Origin: Rhodococcus spelaei
Lineage (GTDB): Bacteria > Actinomycetota > Actinomycetes > Mycobacteriales > Mycobacteriaceae
Reading direction: 5' to 3'
DNA length: 64,000 bases
Assembly: GCF_006704125.1 (NCBI RefSeq)
Contig: NZ_VIGH01000007.1
Location: forward strand, 248,001 to 312,000
Notes under the pieces: model-generated
Seen by the model: the letters and a program-made list of their open reading frames with translations, nothing else
What the model was told of the DNA's origin: nothing
Database searches by the model: none
Shown: piece after piece, positions 8,943-19,273 of the stretch
Layout: each line of letters begins with the position of its first letter
Numbering within the stretch: the first letter of the stretch is position 1
Made by a program: the position numbers and the translations under genes

Positions 8943-10415
8943 CTACTTGATCGGGCCGCGAGCCGCCTCGTAGGCCGCGCCGACCCGGTACAGGCGCTCG
9001 TCGGCCATGGCGGGAGCCATGATCTGCAGCCCGACCGGCAGGCCGTCGTCCGCGGACAATCCCGACGGCACCGACATCGCGCAGTGCCCGGCCAGGTTGG
9101 TCGGCAGCGTGCACAGGTCCGACAGGTACATCGCCAACGGGTCGTCGACCTTCTCGCCCAGCTTCCACGGCGTGAACGGGCTGGTCGGCGAGACCAGCAC
9201 GTCGACGGACTCGTAGGCCCGGTCGAAGTCGCGGGCGATCAGCGTGCGGACCTTGAGCGCCGAACCGTAGTAGGCGTCGTAGTAGCCCGACGACAACGCG
9301 TAGGTGCCGATCATGATGCGGCGCTTGACCTCTTTGCCGAATCCGGCGGCGCGCGTCGCGGCCATCACCTGGTCGGCACTCATGTTGCCGTCGTCGACGC
9401 GCAGGCCGTACCGCATCGCGTCGAAGCGGGCCAGGTTCGAGGACACCTCGCTCGGCAGGATCAGGTAGTAGGCGGCGAGGGCGTACTCGAAGTTGGGGCA
9501 GGACACCTCGACCACCTCGGCGCCGAGCTCGGTGAGTTGGGCGACCGCGGCGTCGAAGGAGGAGATCACGCCCGGCTGGTAGCTGTCGGAGTGCAGCTCC
9601 TTGACCACGCCGACGCGCACGCCCTTCAAGTCACCGGTGGCACCCTGGCGCGCCGCCGCCACGACCGGCCGGACCGGCGCATCGATCGACGTGGAGTCGC
9701 GCGGGTCGTAGCCGGCGATGACCTCGTGCAGCAGCGCGGTGTCGAGGACGGTGCGCCCGCAGGGGCCACCCTGGTCCAGCGAGGACGCGCACGCGACCAG
9801 GCCGAACCGCGAGACGGTGCCGTAGGTCGGCTTCGTGCCGACGGTCGCGGTGACGGCTGCGGGCTGACGGATCGACCCGCCGGTGTCGGTCCCGATCGCG
9901 AGCGGGGCCTGGTTGGACGCGAGCGCCGCCGCCGAGCCGCCGCCCGAGCCGCCGGGGATCCGGGTGGTGTCCCACGGGTTGCGGGTCGGTCCGTACGCGG
10001 AGTTCTCGGTGGACGAGCCCATCGCGAACTCGTCCATGTTGGTCTTGCCGAGGACCGGGATCCCGGCCTCGCGCAGCTTCGTGGTCAGCGTCGCGTCGTA
10101 CGGCGCGACCCAGCCCTCGAGGATCTTCGAGCCGCAGGTGGTCGGCATGTCGGCGGTGGTGAACACGTCCTTGAGCGCCAACGGCACTCCGGCGAGCGCG
10201 GACGCGGGGGCGTTCCCCGCCGCGAGGGAGTCGTCGACGTCCTTCGCGGCCGCGAGTGCCTGCTCCCCCGCCACGTGCAGGAAGGCATTGAGCTCGCCGT
10301 CCACGGCGACGATCCGGTCCAGATGCGCCTGGGTGACCTCGACGGAGGAGACCTCGCGCGTGTGGATCTTGGTCGCGAGGACGGACGCGTCGAGCGCGGT
10401 GAGGTCGGCGGTCAC
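8943..10415 (-). CDS. gatA: Asp-tRNA(Asn)/Glu-tRNA(Gln) amidotransferase subunit A
   Basis: 490 residues. GatA is the glutaminase of GatCAB and releases ammonia that is channelled to GatB. The amidase-signature triad is visible: Lys82 in '[10 protein letters not shown]', cis-Ser157 in '[12 protein letters not shown]' and nucleophile Ser181 in '[12 protein letters not shown]'. Other family segments are '[20 protein letters not shown]', '[15 protein letters not shown]' and the C-terminal '[19 protein letters not shown]'. The start overlaps the gatC stop by 4 nt, so gatC-gatA form one coupled operon. Confidence 0.97.
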   Translation of the reverse strand: MTADLTALDASVLATKIHTREVSSVEVTQAHLDRIVAVDGELNAFLHVAGEQALAAAKDVDDSLAAGNAPASALAGVPLALKDVFTTADMPTTCGSKILEGWVAPYDATLTTKLREAGIPVLGKTNMDEFAMGSSTENSAYGPTRNPWDTTRIPGGSGGGSAAALASNQAPLAIGTDTGGSIRQPAAVTATVGTKPTYGTVSRFGLVACASSLDQGGPCGRTVLDTALLHEVIAGYDPRDSTSIDAPVRPVVAAARQGATGDLKGVRVGVVKELHSDSYQPGVISSFDAAVAQLTELGAEVVEVSCPNFEYALAAYYLILPSEVSSNLARFDAMRYGLRVDDGNMSADQVMAATRAAGFGKEVKRRIMIGTYALSSGYYDAYYGSALKVRTLIARDFDRAYESVDVLVSPTSPFTPWKLGEKVDDPLAMYLSDLCTLPTNLAGHCAMSVPSGLSADDGLPVGLQIMAPAMADERLYRVGAAYEAARGPIK

Positions 10416-10711
10416 TGCTCTTCTCCCAGGATCTGCGGCACGGCGAAACGGTCCTGCTCGACGGCCGGGGCGCCCGAGAGCGCCTGCTCCGGGGTCAGGC
10501 CCGGCACGATGACGTCCGGTCGCGTCACGTTGGTGATCGGGTTCGGGCTCGCGGTGGGGGGCACGTCGTCCGCGGCGACCTCCGCGACGGCCTTGACGTG
10601 GCTGAGAATCGAGTCGAGCTGGCCGGCGAACTCGTCGAGTTCGGCGTCGGACAGCGCGAGCCGGGACAGCCGGGCGAGGTGGGCGACCTCGTCACGGGAG
10701 ATGGCAGGCAC
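10412..10711 (-). CDS. gatC: Asp-tRNA(Asn)/Glu-tRNA(Gln) amidotransferase subunit C
   Basis: 99 residues from the GTG at 10711, which is preceded at suitable distance by AAAGGGG. The frame is open further upstream, but GatC homologues begin with the sequence seen here, '[20 protein letters not shown]'. The C-terminal belt reads '[20 protein letters not shown]' and '[12 protein letters not shown]', the strands that wrap around the GatA-GatB interface. It is the first gene of the gatC-gatA pair and is divergent from the ACT-domain gene. Confidence 0.95.
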   Translation of the reverse strand: MPAISRDEVAHLARLSRLALSDAELDEFAGQLDSILSHVKAVAEVAADDVPPTASPNPITNVTRPDVIVPGLTPEQALSGAPAVEQDRFAVPQILGEEQ

Positions 10712-10991
10712 CGCGTGGGCCCCTTTCAGGTCAACGGACAACGATCGCCTGTCAGCCTATCGGCTGCGGCCGATCCCGCTGCGGGCAGCGCCTTCGATCG
10801 CGCCGCCCGCGTTTCGATCCCGCGGCGGCCACATGTCGGCGATGTGACCATTTTGCGGCGAGCTGCGGGTTCTCGACCGGTCCGCCAGAGCTCCGCCATG
10901 TTGGGATCCGCCGCCGTCGGTCGATGGTGAAAGGATGACTCCTGCGGGGGCAACGACGACCTCCGGCGATCTGCGCGACGAAGGAATCGGT

Positions 10992-11642
10992 GTGTCCTAT
11001 CTACTGCGTGTCCAGCTCCCCGACCGGCCCGGCAGTCTGGGTTCGCTGGCAGTCGCACTGGGCTCGGTCGGCGCGGACATCCTCTCGCTCGACGTGGTCG
11101 AGCGTGGCGCGGGCGTGGCGGTGGACGACCTCGTGGTCGACGTCGCACAGGGCTCGCTGCCGGACACCCTCATCACCGCGGCCGAGCAGCTGAGCGGAGT
11201 CCACGTCGACTCGATCCGCCCGTACTCGGGATTCCTCGACACGCACCGCGAACTCGAGCTGATCGACCAGGTCGCCACCGCGCGCGACGACCGGCTGCAG
11301 GTGCTGGTCGACGGCGCCGCGCGGGTACTGAGGGTCGGATGGACGGTGGTGGTGGGCATCGGCCCGCACGGCGCTTTCCGGGTGGTGGGCAGCCCGGGTG
11401 CACCCGAGACCCAGGCCGGTGACGTGCCGTGGATGCCGCTGCAGAAGCCGACAGTGCTCGACGGCGAGGCCGACTGGGTTCCCCAGTTCTGGAAGGACAT
11501 GAACACCACGCTCGCCGCGGCGCCACTGGGGCACTCCGGGCGAGCACTCCTGCTCGGCAGGCCGGGCGGACCGGACTTCCGGCCGTCCGAGATCGCTCGG
11601 CTCGGCTACCTCGCCGGCATCGTCGCCACCGTGTTGGGCTGA
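10992..11642 (+). CDS. ACT-domain protein (Rv3013-like)
   Basis: 216 residues from the GTG at 10992, preceded by AAGGA at good spacing. An ATG at 10935 is in frame but lacks conserved sequence and spacing. The N-terminal ACT domain 'SYLLRVQLPDRPGSLGSLAV' 'ALGSVGADILSLDVVERG' is the ligand-binding fold of amino-acid-responsive regulators. The C-terminal 120 residues are a poorly characterised module ending 'FRPSEIARLGYLAGIVATVL'. The gene is divergent from gatC and in mycobacteria lies directly before ligA; here 5.5 kb of other genes intervenes. Ligand and partner are unknown. Confidence 0.88.
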   Translation: MSYLLRVQLPDRPGSLGSLAVALGSVGADILSLDVVERGAGVAVDDLVVDVAQGSLPDTLITAAEQLSGVHVDSIRPYSGFLDTHRELELIDQVATARDDRLQVLVDGAARVLRVGWTVVVGIGPHGAFRVVGSPGAPETQAGDVPWMPLQKPTVLDGEADWVPQFWKDMNTTLAAAPLGHSGRALLLGRPGGPDFRPSEIARLGYLAGIVATVLG

Positions 11643-11671
11643 GGACCGCCGACCTCCACGAAGGCTGCGCC

Positions 11672-12160
11672 TCAGGCGATCTCGCGCACCAGCACGGTGA
11701 GCGACATCCCCGGCACCGGCTCCCAGTTCCGGTCCGGCGCGGGGGTGAAGTCGTAGCGGTCGTAGATGCGTCGGGCGTCGACCATCTCCGGCTCCGTCGA
11801 GATGACCACCGCGTGCAGACCGCGGTCGTAGGCGGCGTCGAGGACGTGCCGCACCAGGGCCGAGCCCGCTCCCTTGCCGCGCGAATCGGGCGAGACGGCC
11901 AGCATCCGGAACTCGAGTTCGCCGGTCGATGCGACGTCGGCGAACGGTGAGCCCGGTTCCGCGATGGTCACCGAACCGACCACCTCGCCGTTCATCTCCG
12001 CCACCACGACCTCGGCCTGGTCCGCTCGGGCCGCGGTGTCGCGGAGCCGGGCAACGTAGTTGCTGGATTCAGCGACGAATCCGCCACCCACGTAGGTGTC
12101 CACAGTGAGGTGTGCGACGGCGTCGAAGTCGGCGGGGTCGACGGGGCGAATCGTGATCAT
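11672..12160 (-). CDS. GNAT-family N-acetyltransferase
   Basis: 162 residues starting MITIRPVDPADF. The acetyl-CoA-binding region is 'LEFRMLAVSPDSRGKGAGSA' with the motif A Q/RxxGxG/A equivalent 'RGKGAG' near residue 100, followed by 'LVRHVLDAAYDRGLHAVVIS'. A downstream 'ARRIYDRYDFTPAPDRNW' is the usual motif B. It lies 7 nt after the QueA-like gene on the same strand, so it is probably the third gene of the SDR-QueA-GNAT operon. The acceptor substrate cannot be predicted. Confidence 0.88.
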   Translation of the reverse strand: MITIRPVDPADFDAVAHLTVDTYVGGGFVAESSNYVARLRDTAARADQAEVVVAEMNGEVVGSVTIAEPGSPFADVASTGELEFRMLAVSPDSRGKGAGSALVRHVLDAAYDRGLHAVVISTEPEMVDARRIYDRYDFTPAPDRNWEPVPGMSLTVLVREIA

Positions 12161-12167
12161 GGGGTCA

Positions 12168-13238
12168 CTATCGCAGCAACAACGCGCTGTCCCCAAACTC
12201 GTGCCACAGGTAGCCGTGAGTTAGCGCGGCCTCGTATGCCCGCCGCACGACGGACTCCCCCACCACGGCTTCGAGCAGCATCAGGTGCGATGCGCCGGGC
12301 GCATGCCACCCCGTAACCAACCCGTCCACCACCCGGGCGCGGCGGTGTCGGCCGAGCACCAGATCGGTCCAGCCGGCCCCCTCAACCGCCCGCCCGCCGA
12401 CGGTCGCCGCGGTCTCCAGGGCCCGCGTCACGGTGGTCCCGACCGCGATCACCCGGCCGCCCGCGGCGCGGGTCTCGTTGACCAACCGGGCGGTGGTCGC
12501 CGGCACCGCATACCGCTCCGGCAGGGGCGGCTCGCCCGCCTCCGGCGACGAGACACCGGTGTGCAGCAGCACCGGCGCCACCAGCACCGACCGCGCCACC
12601 AGATCGGCGATCAGAACGTCTGTGAACGGCCTTCCCGCGCTGGGCATTTCAGCGCTGCCGGGATCACGACCGAAGACGGTCTGGTAGTAGGGCAGCGGCC
12701 AGCGGCCGGAGACGTACGCATAGGTGACGGGCCTGCCCTCCGCGGCCAGCAGGTCCGACGTCACGTCCGCCATCCCGTCCACCCGCGCCCGCCACAGCCG
12801 GCGCGACCCGGGCGGCCACGGCTCCAGGAGCATCACGGAGGCGTTGCGCGGCAGTCGGATCCGTGTCCCGACGCCGATTCCGGGCAGCGGCCCGGTGACC
12901 GGACCGGGCCCACGAACCTCGACCGCCCAGTCCTGTCCACCGAGCGGGCCGGAGCCGAGCGGGGTGGAGAAGTGCACGACCACGCGGCCCTCGCCGTCGA
13001 TCTCGGCGTCCACCGCTGCCGGCAGGGTCGCGGAGGTGTTCACCACCAGCAGGTCGCCGGCGCGCAGGAACCGCGGAATGTCACGGAAGACGCTGTGCTC
13101 GAGCTTTTCCCGATCGGACACGAGCAACCGGACGCCGTCGCGTGCCAGCCCCCTCGCCTCCGGCGGAACGTCGGCCTCCTGCCGGTGCGACAACTCGAAC
13201 CGGGTCCGGGGTTCGGACGTCCGGTCGGCGGTGGTCAT
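12168..13238 (-). CDS. queA: S-adenosylmethionine:tRNA ribosyltransferase-isomerase family protein
   Basis: 356 residues, the length of classical QueA, which adds the epoxycyclopentane ring to preQ1-tRNA from SAM. Family segments include 'RLLVSDREKLEHSVFRDIPR' (N-terminal), 'GDLLVVNTSATLPAA', 'PLPYYQTVFGRDPGSAEMPS' 'AGRPFT' and 'VLLHTGVSSPEAGEPPLPER'. In classical QueA the corresponding parts read 'LPPYI' and 'PTAGLHF'; here 'LPYYQ' and 'SAGRPFT' are diverged, so the substrate may differ. The ATG overlaps the upstream SDR stop (ATGA). No tgt, queG or other queuosine gene is in the window. Confidence 0.75.
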   Translation of the reverse strand: MTTADRTSEPRTRFELSHRQEADVPPEARGLARDGVRLLVSDREKLEHSVFRDIPRFLRAGDLLVVNTSATLPAAVDAEIDGEGRVVVHFSTPLGSGPLGGQDWAVEVRGPGPVTGPLPGIGVGTRIRLPRNASVMLLEPWPPGSRRLWRARVDGMADVTSDLLAAEGRPVTYAYVSGRWPLPYYQTVFGRDPGSAEMPSAGRPFTDVLIADLVARSVLVAPVLLHTGVSSPEAGEPPLPERYAVPATTARLVNETRAAGGRVIAVGTTVTRALETAATVGGRAVEGAGWTDLVLGRHRRARVVDGLVTGWHAPGASHLMLLEAVVGESVVRRAYEAALTHGYLWHEFGDSALLLR

Positions 13239-13951
13239 CGCCGTGCCCCCACCGCGTCGTCCCACGCCGCGGTCAGGTCGGCGGCCCGGTACCGTCCGCT
13301 CGGCGGTCGTTCGTCGAGCAGTCGGAGCAGCGCGGGGACCACCGTCTCGGGCTCCGGCCGGTCGGAGATGTCCTGCCCCGGGAAGGCCGCCTGATGCATG
13401 GCGGTACGCATGTCGCCTGGGTCGAACGAGTACACGGCGACGTCGGGTTCCTCGACCGCCAGCACCGCACTCGCGTGGTCGAGGGCGGCCTTCGCCGCAC
13501 CGTAGCCACCCCACCCCGGATAGGCCTCCGCCGCGGCGTCCGAGGTGATGTTCACCACGACTCCACCAGCGCTGTGAGCCCACGGCAGTAGGTCGGCGAT
13601 CAGCGCGAGCGGGGCGAGCACGTCGGTCGCGAACACCTCCGCCAGCGCCTGCTCCGGGTAGTCCCGCAACACAGGCAACGGACTCGGCCCGAGCGCGCTG
13701 GCGTTGTTGACCAGCAGGTCGAGCCTGCCGCGCCGGGACACCTCGGCAACCAGTGCGGTGCGATGCCGCGAGTCGGTCACGTCACCGACGATCGGCGTCA
13801 TCGCAGGCGACTCCGCCGCCACCGCCCGCAGTCGTTGGGGGCGTCGTCCGGTGATGACCACCTCCCAGCCGCGGCGAACGAGTTCGCGAGCGAGGGCGCG
13901 GCCGAGTCCCGCCGATCCCCCGGTGACCAGTGCTGTTCGAGCGGTGTCCAT
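13235..13951 (-). CDS. Short-chain dehydrogenase/reductase
   Basis: 238 residues. The Rossmann motif 'ALVTGGSAGLGRALARELVR' (TGxxxGxG) is at the N-terminus, followed by Arg residues in 'VVITGRRPQRL' that favour NADP(H). 'DLLVNNASALGPSP' is the NNAG-type motif, 'VVVNITSDAA' holds the catalytic Ser, and 'YPGWGGYGAAKAALDHAS' holds the YxxxK pair. The substrate is unknown. It is the first gene of a three-gene operon with a 19-bp-spacer promoter divergent from the SoxR-like regulator, so it is probably induced by redox-active compounds. Confidence 0.9.
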   Translation of the reverse strand: MDTARTALVTGGSAGLGRALARELVRRGWEVVITGRRPQRLRAVAAESPAMTPIVGDVTDSRHRTALVAEVSRRGRLDLLVNNASALGPSPLPVLRDYPEQALAEVFATDVLAPLALIADLLPWAHSAGGVVVNITSDAAAEAYPGWGGYGAAKAALDHASAVLAVEEPDVAVYSFDPGDMRTAMHQAAFPGQDISDRPEPETVVPALLRLLDERPPSGRYRAADLTAAWDDAVGARR

Positions 13952-13984
13952 GAGAGCTCCTTGCCGTCAACGGCTTCTGAGTCC

Positions 13985-14015
13985 ATCCTGGAAGTTGAAG
14001 TTCACTTGATGTCAA
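13985..14015 (-). promoter_or_regulatory. MerR/SoxR-type promoter and operator for the SDR operon
   Basis: On the minus strand TTGACA (14010-14015) and CAGGAT (13985-13990) are separated by exactly 19 bp, the overlong spacer typical of MerR-regulated promoters. A dyad sits in the spacer with half-sites TGAAGT (13996-14001) and ACTTGA (14004-14009). On the minus strand it reads TCAAGTGAACTTCA, close to the classical SoxR box TCAAGTTAACTTGA. The start codon follows 34 bp downstream with AAGGAGC before it. Confidence 0.75.
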
Positions 14016-14028
14016 GGAGGGCGACAAC

Positions 14029-14511
14029 GTGCGGACCACGGACCTGCTGACGGTCGGCGAGGTGACCCGACGCAGCGGGCTCGCCGCGTCGGCCCTGAGG
14101 TACTACGAGAGCGAAGGCCTGATCGAGTCGAGCCGAACGTCCGGCAATCAGCGTCGATACCAGCGCAGCGTGTTGCGGCGGATCGCCTTCATCCGGGCGG
14201 CGCGCAGCATCGGACTGAGCCTCGAGGAGATCGCCGACGCGTTCACCGATCTGCCCGGCGGGCGCACACCCACCAGGGCGGACTGGACCCGACTGTCCCA
14301 GCACTGGCGCACCCGACTCAACGAGCAGATCGACGCGCTGGTGGCGCTGCGCGACGGCCTGGACTCGTGCATCGGCTGCGGTTGCCTGTCGCTCAAGACC
14401 TGCGCGCTGTCGAATCCCGGCGACGCCGCAGCCAGCTACGGACCGGGTGCCGCCTTCCTGCCGAGGGCGTTGCACCGCGACGACTCCGCCGGCAGCTCGA
14501 TCACCCGGTGA
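14029..14511 (+). CDS. soxR: SoxR-like redox-sensing MerR-family regulator
   Basis: 160 residues from a GTG preceded by AAGGAGG at ideal spacing. The MerR winged helix is 'LLTVGEVTRRSGLAASALRY' 'YESEGLIESSRTSGNQRRY'. Near the C-terminus four cysteines (114, 117, 119, 125) lie in 'CIGCGCLSLKTC', the [2Fe-2S] ligand pattern of SoxR. Actinobacterial SoxR responds to redox-cycling compounds rather than only superoxide. The gene is divergent from the SDR-QueA-GNAT operon, whose promoter has the matching spacer and dyad, so that operon is the likely target. Confidence 0.93.
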   Translation: MRTTDLLTVGEVTRRSGLAASALRYYESEGLIESSRTSGNQRRYQRSVLRRIAFIRAARSIGLSLEEIADAFTDLPGGRTPTRADWTRLSQHWRTRLNEQIDALVALRDGLDSCIGCGCLSLKTCALSNPGDAAASYGPGAAFLPRALHRDDSAGSSITR

Positions 14512-14658
14512 GCGAACGCAGACCGCGAACTTCAGCGCCGGCGTTGAGGGAGAGTCCCTGGAGTGGTGGAAATCGGTGAGGCCCTGACCAGCAGACTTGG
14601 CGGCGTGTCGCTGCCAGACCCGGGGCGGGCCAGAATTTGGCCCACGACAACGTCGGGA

Positions 14659-14679
14659 GTGCCGATCCGGTCGGCCGAA
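14659..14679 (+). repeat. 21-bp repeat, inverted partner at 15465-15485
   Basis: A 21-bp sequence beginning GTGCCGATCCGG and ending GGCCGAA occurs here, and its exact reverse complement is at 15465-15485. The two flank the first small secreted-protein gene on the upstream side of each duplicated cassette. The 14512-14826 region otherwise holds no gene that I can see. Confidence 0.8.
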
Positions 14680-14697
14680 TCCGTTGCGTCTAACGGT

Positions 14698-14925
14698 TGA
14701 CCTGCGAAGACGCCGATTTTCGGATTCGTCCGTCGGGCGGGTGGACAGCCCCTATGCTGACGCGGTCAGTGGGCGTCCGATGGGTGTAGCCGCCCCGTCA
14801 TCACACCTCGTACGAAGGAATCTGCCATGTCTCGATCCCTGGCGCGCCGCTGCGCGTCCGTCCTTGTCGCCACGGCTCTGCTCGGCGGCGGTCTGGCCCT
14901 CGGTGGGGGCACGGCGTCGGCCTCG
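14698..14925 (+). repeat. 228-bp promoter/signal-peptide cassette, copy 1
   Basis: This stretch matches 15509-15736 without gaps, at an offset of 811 bp. I count about 10 mismatches overall and one in the 96 bp of coding sequence. It contains a TATGCT -10-like box, the ribosome binding region and the entire signal peptide, and ends exactly at the cleavage region. Confidence 0.9.
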
Positions 14926-15285
14926 ACCGCCCTGAAGGTGGGAATGAGTACGTTGGGTGTTCCGCTCGCATGTGTGGCGACCGGATCGAGCTGCGAATTG
15001 TGGGCTGAGGTCACCGATACCGCCACCCCAGTCACGTTCAGGCTCAATGGCACGGTAGTTGGCACGGCCATGCCCGTCGAGATCAACAACCTGAACTTTG
15101 CTGACCTGGCGTGGACACCGCAGGCGGCAGGCCATTACGTGGTGACCGCCCAGCAAGGCACCCTGTCCGATTCGTTCGCCCTGGACATCATCGACGACAA
15201 TTCCGTGCAGGCTACCTTCCTGCGGTTCCAATATGCGCTCGAGACGTTCGACGGCGGAAGCGCTCGCGGACACGAGATCCGTTAG
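14827..15285 (+). CDS. Small secreted protein, beta-sandwich-like
   Basis: 152 residues. The signal peptide (about 1-32) reads RSLARRCASVLVATALLGGG up to an ASA cleavage site. The mature part starts 'STALKVGMSTLGVPLACVAT' and has one Cys pair ('PLACVATGSSCELW'), then 'VTFRLNGTVVGTAM' and 'AAGHYVVTAQQGTLSDSF', a strand-rich pattern like bacterial Ig-like domains. No catalytic motif is visible. The signal peptide and promoter are nearly identical to those of the next gene while the mature parts are unrelated. A hairpin terminator follows. Function unknown. Confidence 0.75.
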   Translation: MSRSLARRCASVLVATALLGGGLALGGGTASASTALKVGMSTLGVPLACVATGSSCELWAEVTDTATPVTFRLNGTVVGTAMPVEINNLNFADLAWTPQAAGHYVVTAQQGTLSDSFALDIIDDNSVQATFLRFQYALETFDGGSARGHEIR

Positions 15286-15310
15286 GTCAATTCCGGCCCG
15301 GCAGCGACAC

Positions 15311-15332
15311 CCCCCCACCCCCCGGTGGGGGG
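15311..15332 (+). terminator. GC hairpin after first secreted-protein gene
   Basis: Stem CCCCCCACC (15311-15319) and GGTGGGGGG (15324-15332) with a CCCC loop, followed by CGTTTCC. It lies 26 nt after the stop codon and is a good candidate rho-independent terminator. Confidence 0.7.
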
Positions 15333-15464
15333 CGTTTCCTCGAGCCCCGTAGTTGTTGACGAGCGGAGCTGCGACCGGAACTTTCATGCCGACCGACCCC
15401 TGCCTTGACCAGCTGGCCCGGTTCGTAGGTGGTATCGCCGACGACGAACGGACGGCAGATCTGC

Positions 15465-15485
15465 TTCGGCCGACCGGATCGGCAC
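15465..15485 (-). repeat. 21-bp repeat, inverted partner of 14659-14679
   Basis: Exact reverse complement of 14659-14679. It lies 24 bp upstream of the second cassette copy, compared with 19 bp upstream of the first for its partner. Confidence 0.8.
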
Positions 15486-15508
15486 CACGATTGGCACTCC
15501 CGAATGAC

Positions 15509-15736
15509 TGACCTGCGAAGACGCCAATTCTCGGGTTCGGCCGTCGGGCGGGCGGACAGCCCCTATGCTGGCGCGGTCAGTGGGCGTCCGATGGGTGTGG
15601 CCGCCCCGTCATCACACCTCGAGCGAAGGAATCTGCCATGTCTCGATCCCTGGCGCGCCGCTGCGCGTCCGTCCTTGTCGCCACGGCTCTGCTCGGCGGC
15701 GGTCTGGCCCTCGGCGGGGGCACGGCGTCGGCCGCG
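15509..15736 (+). repeat. 228-bp promoter/signal-peptide cassette, copy 2
   Basis: Gapless second copy of 14698-14925. After position 15736 the two genes diverge completely, so the duplication boundary coincides with the end of the signal peptide. Confidence 0.9.
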
Positions 15737-15910
15737 GAACCCGCCGGTGGCAGCCTGAGCGGCCCCCTCGCCGGCTTGCTCGGCATCCCCGTCTACGGCG
15801 ACTTCCCCTCGATCGGATGTGATGAATTTACCTGCAACTTCTCCCCCTCGCGGATATTGGTTGCCGCCCCGCAGATTTTGGTCTCACAGTTGGCGATATC
15901 AGGCTCCTGA
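15638..15910 (+). CDS. Small secreted protein (58-residue mature part)
   Basis: 90 residues. The signal peptide is identical to that of the gene at 14827. The mature part 'AEPAGGSLSGPLAGLLGIPV' 'YGDFPSIGCDEFTCNFSPSR' is short, with two cysteines five residues apart and a hydrophobic C-terminus (ILVAAPQILVSQLAISGS). I do not recognise a family. It may be a truncated gene, since the preceding gene has a folded-domain-sized mature part, or a genuine small exported peptide. Confidence 0.6.
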   Translation: MSRSLARRCASVLVATALLGGGLALGGGTASAAEPAGGSLSGPLAGLLGIPVYGDFPSIGCDEFTCNFSPSRILVAAPQILVSQLAISGS

Positions 15911-16004
15911 GCTCTCCTTCAGACCGTAGGCGCGCCCAGTCGGCTTCGCTTCCGCCCGCCCGGGGTTGAACTTCGCCCAGCTCTACATATGGCGAGTGCA
16001 GCAC

Positions 16005-16757
16005 ATGATGATCAGGCGCTACGGACGATCTGTGGCCATGCGGGCGGGAGTGTTGGCGGTGGTGCTCGGGGGCGCACTGGCGATCGCGTCGGGACCCGCC
16101 ACCGCGGCTCCCGACGCCGGCTCATCCGCGCCGCAGGTACCGGCAGGATCGGCGATCGAGCCGCCCGTCGACTGCCGCCCCACCGATGCCCGGCCGTTCC
16201 GGTGATCGTGCTGCCCAGCGCCGACGTCAAGAAGGCCACCGGGGCGGCAAAGGTCGACAACGTCGCCCACTCGGCAGGGTCTTTCGTGGCGAACTTCTAC
16301 CTCAAAGTGCTTGGCGGCGGCGCGGACGTGCACAATGTCGCCCTGCTGGCACCCGAGGTGCGCGGCCGCGACGGCGCGGGCCCACTGACTCAATACGGGG
16401 TGACAGATCCGCCGCTCACCCCGGTGCAGGTCCTGCAGGCGATGCCCTGGCCGTTGCCGGTGATGACGGCGGCGATGCCGGACATGGCGTCCGCGCTGCA
16501 GCTCAGTCCCGTCTCCGAGGTCTATCAAGCCGTGATGGACGACGGCCCCCTCACCCAGCCCGGGGTGCGCTACGCGGTGATTGCGACCAAGAACGACGCG
16601 GTCGCCACCCCGCTGGACCCTGCTCGTTCATGACCGAGCCCGGCGTCACCAACATCTTCTAGAAGACTTGTTCCCCGGCGCCCCCCTGGTGGTTCACTCG
16701 AGCCTTCGGTCGAGCCCGGACGCCGCGAATTGGGTTGTGGATCAGCTCTACCCGTAG
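16005..16757 (+). pseudogene. Decayed secreted lipase/alpha-beta hydrolase
   Basis: A signal peptide (RRYGRSVAMRAGVLAVVLGG to PATAAPDAG) is followed by 'AIEPPVDCRPTDARPF' and a stop. In another frame the homology continues with 'AAKVDNVAHSAGSFVANFYL', which keeps the nucleophile-elbow Ser, then 'KVLGGGADVHNVALLAPEVR' and 'PGVRYAVIATKNDAVATPLD'. A further frame gives 'FMTEPGVTNIF', and the end 'ANWVVDQLYP' stops at 16757. The pattern matches secreted class-2-type lipases of nocardioform bacteria. It has an internal deletion between the DCRP segment and the Ser elbow plus at least two frameshifts, so it is non-functional. Confidence 0.75.
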
Positions 16758-16930
16758 CGCGCCGCCGCCCACCCAGAAACCGAGTGGCCGTCGCCAGCTG
16801 AGCCGCACGGGCAGTGGACTCGCCCACCTACGTCCTCGGGTTATGGATCTTGACGGCGGTGGAGGCAAGGTTCAAGTGCATAGTTCACGATGAAGCCGGT
16901 GTTGATCGTCCAGCCCATCAACGCGCGCCG

Positions 16931-17070
16931 TCAGGCCACCGCCCGCAGGGTAAAGACCAGGAACACAACGGCAAGCGCCCACGCGATGCCGCTGTTTGCG
17001 CCGAAAATGAAGCCGAAGACTGTGCGCCAGATCCACAAAATTCCGGGCACCGGGTAGTAGAGCCACGTCG
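16931..17070 (-). pseudogene. YidC/Oxa1 N-terminal fragment
   Basis: On the minus strand a frame with no start codon reads 'TWLYYPVPGILWIWRTVFGF' then 'IFGANSGIAWALAVVFLVFT' 'LRAVA' and a stop. This closely resembles the first transmembrane segment of actinobacterial membrane insertase YidC ('IYYPVSxIMWxWxKxFGxxL...GIAWALSVVFLVFTLRALL'). Only about 45 residues are present and the translocase core is absent, so this is a relic. It lies just downstream of ligA. Confidence 0.6.
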
Positions 17071-17110
17071 GCGTTGTTCGTCTTGGGTGGGCCCGGCCAG
17101 CCCCTCTCGA

Positions 17111-19273
<2,163 letters not shown>

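Noticed and set aside
16860..16930. Short minus-strand peptide 'MGWTINTGFIVNYALEP' after the YidC fragment
   Set aside because: No family match that I can recall, too short, and in a region of gene relics; not listed as a gene.
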